The position numbers were made by a program, and so were the translations under genes. Shown piece by piece: positions 56,384-64,000 of a stretch of DNA of 64,000 nt (position 1 is the first letter of the stretch; each line of letters opens with the position of its first letter). The stretch is from JALORV01 sp963766365 (GTDB lineage: Bacteria; Pseudomonadota; Gammaproteobacteria; Burkholderiales; Burkholderiaceae_F). The notes below the pieces were generated by a model that did no database searches, was not told the origin of the DNA, and worked only from the letters and a program-made list of their open reading frames with translations. The stretch covers positions 107,513-171,512 of the forward strand of contig CAVXZK010000016.1 in assembly GCA_963766365.1 (NCBI GenBank). The letters run 5' to 3'.

Positions 56384-56483
56384 CGGCGCCACTTTTGGCT
56401 CTGCCGCACCTCCGCTCAAGCACAAGGACGTCATCGAACTCGCCGGCGTGCGGATGGAGTTCGTCAACGCTCCGGCGGTTTAG
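56384..56483 (+). repeat. Direct repeat copy 2 (FHA gene 3' end remnant)
   Basis: Repeats the last 100 bases of the FHA gene including TAG, but without any coding start. It lies just beyond the antitoxin promoter. Together with copy 1 it brackets the whole toxin-antitoxin module. Confidence 0.9.
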
Positions 56484-56626
56484 CCGTCGTGCTGCGCTTC
56501 ATCCACTCGGATGAAGCGGGCACATTTCGGTACGGACTGACAAGAAGCGTCACCGGCCGATGCCACGAAGTGTCAGGAGTGCCTTGAATTAACGGCACAT
56601 TTCTGAGCTTAGACGGCAATTCTCCC

Positions 56627-56642
56627 TGGCACGGATCTAGCA
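56627..56642 (+). promoter_or_regulatory. Sigma-54 promoter of the first pilin gene
   Basis: TGGCACGGATCTAGCA fits the -24/-12 pattern TGGCACG-N4-TTGCA with GG and GC at the key spacing, 58 bases upstream of the pilin ATG. PilA genes are usually RpoN-dependent. The matching stretch before the second pilin has decayed (GGGGGCGGATCTTGAA, near 57396-57411). Confidence 0.75.
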
Positions 56643-56700
56643 GAGTATCGGTCATCGGCAAGGGGCCGTGTGTCTGACCGAGATCTTTCGAGGAGAGCAA

Positions 56701-57189
56701 ATGAAACGTCAAATCGCCCGCGTCCAACGCGGCTTCACGCTGATCGAGTTGATGATCGTGGTTGCGATCATCGGCATTCTGGCGGCCATCGCTATTCCGC
56801 AGTATCAGGACTATGTGACCCGTTCGCGCTGGCAGGACAACTTCCAGTTGCTCGGCCCGGTCAAGCAGGCGATCTCCGAGTGCATCCAGGTCAACAGCCA
56901 GGACCGCTGCTCGGTCGCTTCGCCCTGCGATAACTGGGTGTCGGCCTCGACAGCCACGACCGACTTGATCGGGACGGGCTTCCTGCCGTCGACGTTCAAC
57001 CCGACCGGTCTCAAGTACTTGACGTCGATGACATGACGGGTGGCGTGATTACGATCACGCGGTAATTGGACGGTTGCGGGTTGCGTGGTGAATGTTGAGC
57101 CGCCAATCAAGTCCGGCAGCGGCACGATCGAGTGGAACTACGCGAATACCGGCGCCTGCCGCCGTGCGCAGACCGGTGTCGGCAGCTAA
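56701..57189 (+). pseudogene. pilA: Type IV pilin pilA, copy 1, two compensating frameshifts
   Basis: MKRQIARVQRG is the leader, and processing before Phe12 gives FTLIELMIVVAIIGILAAIAIPQYQDYV, a classical pilin helix. The frame ends at a TGA (57034) after YLTSMT. A one-base deletion near 57033 and a one-base insertion near 57061 would restore the C-terminal part (GNWTVAGCVVNVEPP ... GVGS) to the TAA at 57187. As sequenced, a 111-residue truncated pilin lacking its C-terminal Cys-rich part would be made. It may be real or a sequencing error. Confidence 0.8.
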
Positions 57190-57212
57190 GACAGTCTGAC
57201 AGTCTTGTCTGG

Positions 57213-57245
57213 AAAGCTGGCACCTTCGGGCGCCAGCTTTTCTTT
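57213..57245 (+). terminator. Rho-independent terminator of pilin copy 1
   Basis: AAAGCTGGCACC-TTCG-GGCGCCAGCTTTT: a strong stem with one mismatch and a TTCG tetraloop, followed by TTTTCTTT. It starts about 24 bases after the pilin TAA. Confidence 0.9.
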
Positions 57246-57446
57246 GATGGTATCCGCGGGGCAGAAGGACTCGCGATCGTCCTCGTCATCTGGTGCGATG
57301 TAGCCGCCGCCAGGGGCAGTGCGTGGCTATCGACATGAAGCGTCAGGCGATACCTTGAATTGCGTGAAGCTTCTGAACTTAGGTGGCCATTTCCTCGGGG
57401 GCGGATCTTGAAAACTATGCCTCATCGACTTTCGCCTCCACAACAA

Positions 57447-57933
57447 GTGAAACGTCAGATCGACCGCGACCAGACAGGGCTTTACGCTGATCGAACTAAT
57501 GATCGTGGTTGCGATCATCGGCATCCTGGCGGCTCATCGCTATTCCCCAGTATCAGGACTATGTGATCCGTTCGCGCTGGCAGGACAACTTCCAGTTGCT
57601 GGGTCAGGTCAAGCAGGCGATTGCCGAGTGCGCCCAAGTTAACGGCCAGACCATAATCGCTGCAACCTTGCAACACTTGGGTGCTGGGCTCGACGGCGAC
57701 GACTGACCTGATCGGAGCTGGGTTTCTGGCCTCGTCCTTCAACCCAGCCGGTCGCTACCTGACGTCGATGACGATGGCGGGCGGTGTGATTACGCTCACG
57801 GGAAACGGGACCGTCGGAGGTTGCGTTGTCACGGTGACGCCAACTATCGATACCAATCGCCAGCACCATCGAGTGGAGTTACGCGAACACCGCTGGCGGC
57901 TGCCGCCGGGCTCGTACCGGCGTTGGTAGCTGA
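57447..57933 (+). pseudogene. pilA: Type IV pilin pilA, copy 2, multiple frameshifts
   Basis: A second pilin gene, tandem to the first, with GTG instead of ATG (GTGAAACGTCAGATC). Stretches in different frames match pilin parts: GFTLIELMIVVAIIGILAA, IAIPQYQDYVIRSRWQDNFQLLGQVKQAIAEC and TATTDLIGAGF ... TGNGTVGGCVV. At least four indels separate them (near 57480, 57533, 57668 and 57853). The product cannot be a pilin as sequenced. Confidence 0.88.
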
Positions 57934-57962
57934 TTCGCTTGCGGCATCGCTGATCGTGAAAA

Positions 57963-57982
57963 CTGGCGCCCGCGGGCGCCAG
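57963..57982 (+). terminator. Decayed terminator of pilin copy 2
   Basis: CTGGCGCC-CGCG-GGCGCCAG, a perfect 8-base stem corresponding to the terminator of pilin copy 1, but without a U-tract. It fits loss of function of this second copy. Confidence 0.6.
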
Positions 57983-58114
57983 CGATGTTCTGGGAAGAAC
58001 TCAGATGGACAGAGGCTGCCCGGGAGACCTCGCTCTGGACAGCGCTCTCTAATGGTTCGGAGGTGAATGGTGCAGCTTGAGCGAAGTCGGAGCTTTGCAG
58101 GCTGACCCATCGGA

Positions 58115-59848
58115 TTGATCGAGCGTGCGGTGCTGCTCTGTATTGCGCTGTGTTTTCTGCTGCCGTTTGTGCAGCCCTTCCATGCCGCACCGCTGCCGAG
58201 CTTCGAGGCTGAGTGGCTGGCTGGTGTCCTCTTGTCGGCGACCTGCTGATCGCGGCGTTGGCGGCGAAAGAAAAGGTCGGCAGTGCAGTGGCCGTTGCCT
58301 GCCTATCGTGGTTGGCCTCTTGGCGCTGGGCGCCCTGCACTGGGCAATGGGCCGGCTGAGCTACAGCTACGCACTGAGCAACCTGGCGATTGCTGCGGTG
58401 GCCGTCCTTGCCGCCTACGCACTGGGCCGATGGGTCGTTCCAGCGCGACTTGCTCGATGCGGTCATGACTGCAGCCAGCGCGGCGCTGATTACTGGCGGG
58501 CTGATCTCGGTCGGGCTGCAATGTCTGCAGGTGATGGGTGTGCAGGGTCTGCCCGATTGGCTGGTCACTGCCCATTCCCAAGGCTACACGTCGCAGCCGT
58601 ACGCAAATGTAGGGCAACCGAACCATCTAGCGACATACCTGGCGCTCGGAATCGTCGGCCGCCATCTACCTCGACACGCGTGAGTGGCCCCGGCTGGCTC
58701 TCCGCCTGGCGTTGCTCGTCCTTTCCGTCGGGATTGCTCTATCGGGCTCACGCATGGGTCTTCTGATGGTTCTGCTGCTGGCATTGGCCCCGGTGCTGGG
58801 TCGGCGCTTGACAGCGTTTAAGCGCGGCGAACTCGGGTGGGGCGTCAGTGTGATGCTGGCAGTGGGTTACATAGCTGGACTTCTTGGCGGGCGATGGGCG
58901 GCGACCTCCGTTGTTGGCGGCCAATCGACGATGGAGCGCGTCGCTGAGGCTGCCTATAGTGATCGGCTCACCATGTGGATGGATGCCCTGCGCATAACGC
59001 TGTCCAGCCCATTGACCGGAGTAGGCGTCGGAGAGTACGGACGTGCGCAGTACTGGCTGGCCCGCGCTACCCCCGAGTTGATCGGCACGCCCTACGCTCA
59101 CAACGCAGTTTTCCAGTTTGCTGCAGAGTTCGGGATGTTCGCCGGTCTTGCGTTTGTGGCCTTGTGTGTGTGGTGGCTGCTGAGGGACTGGCCTCGCCGC
59201 CGCAACGTACCGGCGCTGACTTGCGTCTGGGCGATGATGGCCCTCATCGGCATCCACGCGATGCTGGAGTGGTCGTTGTGGGTGCTGTTCGTTGCAATCC
59301 TGGCGGGATTCCTCTTCGCGCTTGCTGAGCCTCCGTTGCGGCGCGTTGCGAGTCTCGATGCACGCCCGATCTTCGCGACGCTCGGAGTTGCCGGTCTGGC
59401 CTGGGCACCATTGATGTGGGCGGACTACGACGACGTCGCAAATGCAGCGTGGAACCTCGAGTTCGAGGACAGCGTCGGGTTCGGCATCAGCAGAGAGATG
59501 GTGGATGGGCTCACTACCAACAGCACCGCGACCTACTTCAAGCCGCAGTCTGACCGCTTCGTGGTTCGCGCCGCCCCGCCAGTACGAAAACCGGTTTCCG
59601 ACCAAGAGGTCGAGCGGACCTGGCGAGTTCTCACGCGCCTGCCCGAAGAGCGAACGATCGCGGTCTACATAGCAGGCTTGGCCTTGAGCGGTAAGGTGGC
59701 TGACAGTCTTCCCCACGTGCAGCGTATGCGCGTGTTCGCGGCGACGCCGGAGCGCTATCGCGTGGCCGAGGAAATCGTTCTGAAGTCCATCGCCAGGGAA
59801 GGTGATTCGGTGGAGCCGTTGCGAGCAGAACTCGCTCGCTGGCGTTAG
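58115..59848 (+). pseudogene. PglL-like pilin O-oligosaccharyltransferase, frameshifted
   Basis: A gene of about 577 codons if intact. Segments in three frames (58115-58246, about 58235-58300, about 58300-58435, 58435-58665 and 58712-59848) align to one membrane protein; four indels separate them. The last segment is long and intact: GSRMGLLMVLLLALAPVLG, the Wzy_C loop with AHNAVFQFAAEFG (catalytic His region) and LEWSLWVLFVAILAGFLFALAEPP. Position after pilin genes fits a TfpO/PglL enzyme that glycosylates pilin. Confidence 0.8.
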
Positions 59849-59882
59849 CCCGGGCTCCACTGCCGCCCGAAGCGTCCCTTGC

Positions 59883-61350
59883 CTAGCGGACGGCTTCGCT
59901 ATCGGACGACGGCCAGAGCAGGCCTTGTTCCCAGAACCGCGGTACCAGCCAATCGCGCGGAAAGGCAGCACGGAAGGCGGCGGTCGTGCGCGGTTGGTCC
60001 GGGAGACTCTGCGCCGCGTAGGCACAGACGACGACGGCAGCCGCGATAGCGATGGTGCCGACGGCTGCCGTCGGCAATCCTGAAGCCGGGCGTCGCGCCT
60101 CGCCGCCATCCAGACTTCCGACGGCAAGGCCGAGGGCCAGAGCGGCTGCGGTCTGACTCACAGGCATGACGAGGTTGCCATCAACAAGCCCGTATGCCAG
60201 AGCAGCGGCAACGGCGAGTGCGGCCTCGGTGCCGCACCCCTGGTCCGAGCGGCCCACGCCGCGCAGTCGCTTCGCCAGCTTCGCGAGTCCGAAAAGCAGG
60301 ATCGTCAGAGCGATCAAGCCCCACTCGGAAGCGACCTGAAGCAGCCAGTTGTGCGGGTGCGCGCCAACGTGGCTCTTCAGTGTGGCAAAGTGCATGGGTG
60401 CCAGGCCAAGAGCCGGGTGCTGCACGATTGCGTTCCACGCTAACTCCCACAGTACTTCGCGGGACGTCAGTGTCTGCAATCGTTCGGTAATGGCGGGTAA
60501 TCCTCCGCTTGTGCCTGTCCCAGCTGAGGGACTGACCGTCAGCGCAGATGAACACGAGGAGACCGAGCAACGCCGTAACGGCGAGTGCACCGACGACCCG
60601 GGCCAGTTGTCGACCGCCGATCAGCAGCAGCAATGCCGGTGTCGCGAGAAGGTAGGCGAACCAGATGCCACGCGTGCCAAGGCCCAGGTTGATCGTCCAC
60701 AAGAGACACAACGAAGCGAACGCCGCGACTCGCAGAGGACGGCGCTCTAGCGGGTTGATCACCATCGCTGCCACGAACGGCATCACAACGGCATACAGGG
60801 CGCTTGCAAACCGCGGGTTGGCATATCCGAGCATGAAGACGCTCAGGTCCACGGCCTTGTCGATGTGGAGTGCAGCGACGTAGCGCACAAGCACGGCCAG
60901 CACGTGCGCGCCGGCGATCAGCACGGCGCAGTAGCGAGCAGTTTGTGCCATGCGTTCGGGTTGGGACATCGTCAGCGCGGCCGTCAGCGCGACCAGTGTG
61001 CTTAGCAGAACGAAAAGCGCGATCTCGGCAAAGGCCGCAAACGGCAACTTTGACACCAGCGCGGATACGACGCCGATCGCGATAAAGGCCCACCACCACC
61101 CGGGTAGCTGCAATCGTGTACGAATCGGGTCAGGCCCAACAGCAGTGAGGCCTGCAATCAGCAATGCGGTCAGCGCGAGCAGGATGATCTGCGCGGCGCG
61201 CTGCTCGTTGTGCCAGGACTCGATCCACGAAAAGCCAGTGGTCGGGGCAAGCAGAAGGTAGAGCGCCCAGACCCCGACCAGGCAGTAGGCAGCTGTGACG
61301 CTCGAATTTGAAAGCCGATCGGAACCGGCGGCCCGGATCGAAGGAGTCAT
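59883..61350 (-). pseudogene. O-antigen ligase-like (Wzy_C) membrane protein, one frameshift
   Basis: About 488 codons if intact, with 10-12 membrane helices. The first frame runs from 61350 to about 60510 (LGLGTRGIWFAYLLATPALLLLIGGRQLARVVGAL); the rest is in another frame (NAIVQHPALGLAPMHFATLKSHVGAHPHNWLLQVASEWG), with HPHNWLL as the ligase His motif. The joint is near 60505-60535. It faces the PglL-like gene. Either a pseudogene or one base miscalled. Confidence 0.8.
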
Positions 61351-61450
61351 GCCGCCCCCCACATCAGCCAAGTGAGCCGCTCAGGCAGTGGGTAACGTGA
61401 GGGTGTCGATCGGCACGGACGATGTAGGGGCGCTGGGCACTGCCGCAGTC

Positions 61451-63316
61451 TCAGACGCCTTCGTGTTCCGCGGGCCGGTATCCAGGTACCCAGCGCATCA
61501 GCAACTCGCGTGACTGAGGGTCGCTCAACGGCGGGCCGGACTCGACAATGCGTACGACATCGGCGAGCAACGACGGGTCGACGTCGCATGCCTGCGCGAC
61601 GTGCAGCTTAGGATGCGGGGTCGGCAGCAGGGGTTCTGCGGCATCGATAGTCTCTTCGTAGAGTTTCTCGCCCGGACGCAGTCCGGTGAACTCGATGCGG
61701 ACCTGATCTTCGGTGAGACCGGACAACCGGATCATGTTGCGAGCCAGTTCGGCGATGCGCACCTGCCGGCCCATCTCCAGGACATAGATCTGGCCGGGTT
61801 GGCCCATGGCTGCCGCCTGCAGCACCAGTTGGGCGGCTTCCGGGATCGACATGAAGTAGCGGGTGACGTCGGGGTGCGTGACCGTCAGCGGGCCACCGCG
61901 CGCGATCTGCTCCGCGAACTTCGGGATCACGCTGCCGGCGCTGCCGAGCACATTACCGAAACGGACCACCAGAATCGCGGTACCGATGCTCGCCTGCACC
62001 GCCTGGCACACCATCTCAGCCAGCCGTTTGCTGGCGCCCATGACGTTGACTGGATTGACGGCCTTGTCGGAGGACACCATGACAAAGCGTTGGACGCCCG
62101 CGCGCCCGCATGCAGTGGCCAACACGTAGGTGCCGTAGACGTTGTTGACGATCGCCTGCCACGCGTTGTGCTCTTCCATCAGCGGCACATGCTTGTAGGC
62201 CGCCGCGTGAAATACCAGGGCCGGCCGTGTTTGGCTGAGCACCTGCTCGACGCGGCGCGCATCCTTGACGTCACCCACCAGCGGCAGCGTTTCCACCTCG
62301 GGAAACGCGCTCGCAAACTCTTCCTGCAGGCGGTAGAGCGCGAACTCACTGTGCTCGAAAAAGACCATGCGCCGCGGGGCAAAGCGCGCAATCTGCCGGC
62401 ACAGTTCAGACCCGATCGACCCACCGGCGCCCGTCACGAGCACCGTCTGATCGCGCAACAGATTGCGCACATGTTCCTTCTCGATCCAGACCGGCTCACG
62501 CCCCAGCAAATCTTCGAGTTCGACACGCCGCACCGCCGCCAGCGTTATGCGGCCGCCGATCAGGTCAGCCATTGCAGGAACAGTCAGCGCACGAATTCCC
62601 GCGCGCAGACACAGGGTCGCGGCACGTTGGCGCTCATCAGCGCTGGCATCTGGCATCGCGATGATCGCGTGGCGTGCCTGCAGGCGCTCCGCCCATGCCG
62701 GCAGCTCGTCGAGTGGACCGAGCACTTTATGGCCCATGATCTCGCGGCCACGTGTCGTACCGTCATCGTCCAGCAGTCCCGCGAGTACCCATTCCGACGA
62801 GGCGTTCAGTTCACGCACGAGTGCGACCGCTGGCGCCCCGGCACCGAGCAACAACACCGGTTTGCGATTGCCCGGCGACCGATTGCGGTGCTGCTCTTCG
62901 CGCCAAGCGCGGTAGGCCGCACGGGCGCCACCCATGAACAAGGCCAGCAGCAACGGCGCCAGGACAATTACCGAGCGCGGCGGCGCCAGTTCCATCTGCA
63001 GCAGGTAGGCGCCAAGCGCGACGCCAGCGCCGCCCATCGCCACCGCACGCGCAATCCGCAGCATGTCGGGCAGGCTGGCGAAGCGCCACACGCCGCGGTA
63101 CAGGCCCGACAGCAGAAATACGACCCCGTAGACGGGCAGCACCCACACGAGTGCGCGTAGCGCCGCGACCACGTACTCGGGCGGCACGTCGAGGTTGAAG
63201 CGCAGCGCATAAGCGAGCAGCCAGGCCGCTGCGACGGCACCGAGATCGACGAGCAGGACCAGCGCCGATCGCGGTGACATCAGCGTCGCGAACAAGCGAG
63301 CGAACGGTCGATTCAT
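61451..63316 (-). CDS. CapD/FlaA1-like nucleotide-sugar dehydratase (membrane type)
   Basis: A 621-residue polysaccharide biosynthesis enzyme. Four N-terminal membrane helices (about residues 15-135), a CoA-binding-like Rossmann part (VLLLGAGAPAVALVREL) and an SDR domain with TGAGGSIGSELCRQI (about 305), AAAYKHVPLMEEHN (the Y-x3-K-like site seen as YK) and SSDKAVNPVNVMGASKR. It probably makes UDP-4-keto sugars for lipid-linked glycans. ATG overlaps the upstream stop (ATGA). It is the one intact gene of its size in this frameshifted stretch. Confidence 0.92.
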   Translation of the reverse strand: MNRPFARLFATLMSPRSALVLLVDLGAVAAAWLLAYALRFNLDVPPEYVVAALRALVWVLPVYGVVFLLSGLYRGVWRFASLPDMLRIARAVAMGGAGVALGAYLLQMELAPPRSVIVLAPLLLALFMGGARAAYRAWREEQHRNRSPGNRKPVLLLGAGAPAVALVRELNASSEWVLAGLLDDDGTTRGREIMGHKVLGPLDELPAWAERLQARHAIIAMPDASADERQRAATLCLRAGIRALTVPAMADLIGGRITLAAVRRVELEDLLGREPVWIEKEHVRNLLRDQTVLVTGAGGSIGSELCRQIARFAPRRMVFFEHSEFALYRLQEEFASAFPEVETLPLVGDVKDARRVEQVLSQTRPALVFHAAAYKHVPLMEEHNAWQAIVNNVYGTYVLATACGRAGVQRFVMVSSDKAVNPVNVMGASKRLAEMVCQAVQASIGTAILVVRFGNVLGSAGSVIPKFAEQIARGGPLTVTHPDVTRYFMSIPEAAQLVLQAAAMGQPGQIYVLEMGRQVRIAELARNMIRLSGLTEDQVRIEFTGLRPGEKLYEETIDAAEPLLPTPHPKLHVAQACDVDPSLLADVVRIVESGPPLSDPQSRELLMRWVPGYRPAEHEGV

Positions 63317-64000
63317 CGGTCCGGCTGAGGTCCCAGGCGCCAGGTCAGGGCGAACACCGTAGCGTAAAGCGCGATCCATGCCAGCAGAACCCCGAATTGG
63401 GCGCTGTTCGGCAACGACAATGCCGCCAGCGCCGAGGCCGCCGCGGCAGCCATCGCCAGGTACCAGAGGGCTGCCGTACGCCCATGGCCGAGTCCGCTGC
63501 GGACCATGCGCTGGTACAGGTGCTCGCGGTGGGCGTACCCAGACTCGTTCTCCCCGCAGCGCGCGACGCAACAGGGTCACGCTGGCGTCGACCACGAAGG
63601 GCGAGAACACCAGGAGCGGGAACCATGCGAGGCCATGCTCCGGCGGTCCAGCCGACGACTGCCCAGCACACCGGCGAGAAAGCCGAGCGGCACCGAGCCG
63701 GCATCGCCCAGGAACACGCGGGCTGGCGCCACGTTGTGCGGCAGGAAGCCCGCGGCCGCGCCGGCCACGCTGGCGGAGAGCAGCGCTGAGGCCGGGGGCG
63801 TCCGCAAGATAGGCCGCCACCGCGTAGGCGCCGAAGCCGAACACGGCCATGCCGCCGGCCAGCCCGTCGGCGCCGTCCATGAAGTTGTAGAGGTTCATCG
63901 CCCACGTCAGCACGAGCGCCAGCGCCAGCCACTGCCATGCCGGCGCCGCCGGAGCGAGAAGGACCGCGGCGGCGCCGGCAGCCAGCAGATGGGAGGCCAG
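63313..64000 (-). pseudogene. WecA/GT4-like undecaprenyl-phosphate sugar transferase, partial and frameshifted
   Basis: The 5' end lies beyond the window. Parts in two frames: MNLYNFMDGADGLAGGMAVFGFG (catalytic Asp pair), ARVFLGDAGSVPLGFLAGVLG, FPLLVFSPFVVDASVTLLRR and the His-rich HREHLYQRMV. These are the MraY/WecA motifs in order. Three frame changes are needed (near 63795, 63645 and 63535). The stop overlaps the next ATG. It starts a glycan operon with the CapD-like gene. Confidence 0.85.

Overview
The window is about 64 kb of high-GC DNA with short intergenic gaps and many 1-4 base start/stop overlaps. It looks like the chromosome of a betaproteobacterium (Burkholderiales or Rhodocyclales type). 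This is inferred from gene order, not from a database search. The order two-component system - recA - recX - DUF2889 - sucC - sucD - terC - pilA - pilin/O-antigen ligase, and a phenylacetate (paa) operon with a TetR regulator and a Liv-type transporter, are both familiar from that class.

Layout. (1) 0-9.9 kb: phenylacetyl-CoA catabolism, paaG-H-I-K-A-B-C-D-E, a TetR regulator, a 20-residue micro-ORF and a paaJ-type thiolase. paaZ and paaF are not in the window. (2) 9.9-15.2 kb: a branched-chain/aromatic-acid ABC transporter (binding protein, permease, fused permease-ATPase, ATPase), split by a 450-base gap that carries two copies of a palindromic repeat. (3) 15.2-19.3 kb: an NTF2-like protein, a TPP riboswitch with thiC, a YbhB-like protein and a YceH-like protein. 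(4) 19.5-25.4 kb: a MacA/MacB-type efflux system with a Spy-like insertion in the adaptor, a PAS protein with a degenerate kinase core and a C-terminal Hpt-like segment, and a DUF1439 lipoprotein. (5) 25.4-29.5 kb: uppP and a membrane protein, then a second, decayed uppP fragment and a second membrane protein (a tandem duplication), then a Ycf46-like AAA ATPase. (6) 29.6-34.9 kb: a RuBisCO-like protein overlapping a cupin gene, facing thiS-osmC-thiG-trmB on the other strand, then an ECF sigma/anti-sigma pair and a DsrE protein. (7) 35.2-46.4 kb: tRNA-Gly, an unknown lipoprotein, a kup pseudogene, PPK2, a flavocytochrome-like reductase with a 29-residue membrane peptide, KefF/KefC, a CDGSH protein overlapping a semialdehyde dehydrogenase, a prolyl 4-hydroxylase-like protein and two tRNA-Lys genes. 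(8) 46.5-56.5 kb: a TctD/TctE-like two-component system, an SOS-controlled recA-recX, DUF2889, sucCD, TerC, a PP2C phosphatase, an FHA protein and a RelE-type toxin-antitoxin module flanked by a 100-base direct repeat. (9) 56.6-64 kb: two tandem type IV pilin genes, a PglL-like O-oligosaccharyltransferase, and on the other strand an O-antigen ligase, a CapD-like enzyme and a WecA-like glycosyltransferase. Most genes in this last stretch carry frameshifts.

How the parts fit. The paa genes activate phenylacetate (PaaK), epoxidise the ring (PaaABC(D)E), isomerise it (PaaG) and run the beta-oxidation end (PaaH, PaaJ), with PaaI as rescue thioesterase. The neighbouring Liv transporter probably imports an aromatic or branched-chain acid. 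The RuBisCO-like protein plus cupin pair matches the methylthioadenosine-isoprenoid shunt known from Rhodospirillum rubrum, whose product DXP is also a substrate of ThiG, encoded about 0.7 kb away. This link is an inference. The main oddities are the uppP-region duplication, the toxin-antitoxin insertion beside the FHA gene, the kup deletion joined at a 9-base match, and the sharp rise in frameshifts after 56.7 kb, which could be real decay or poor sequence quality.
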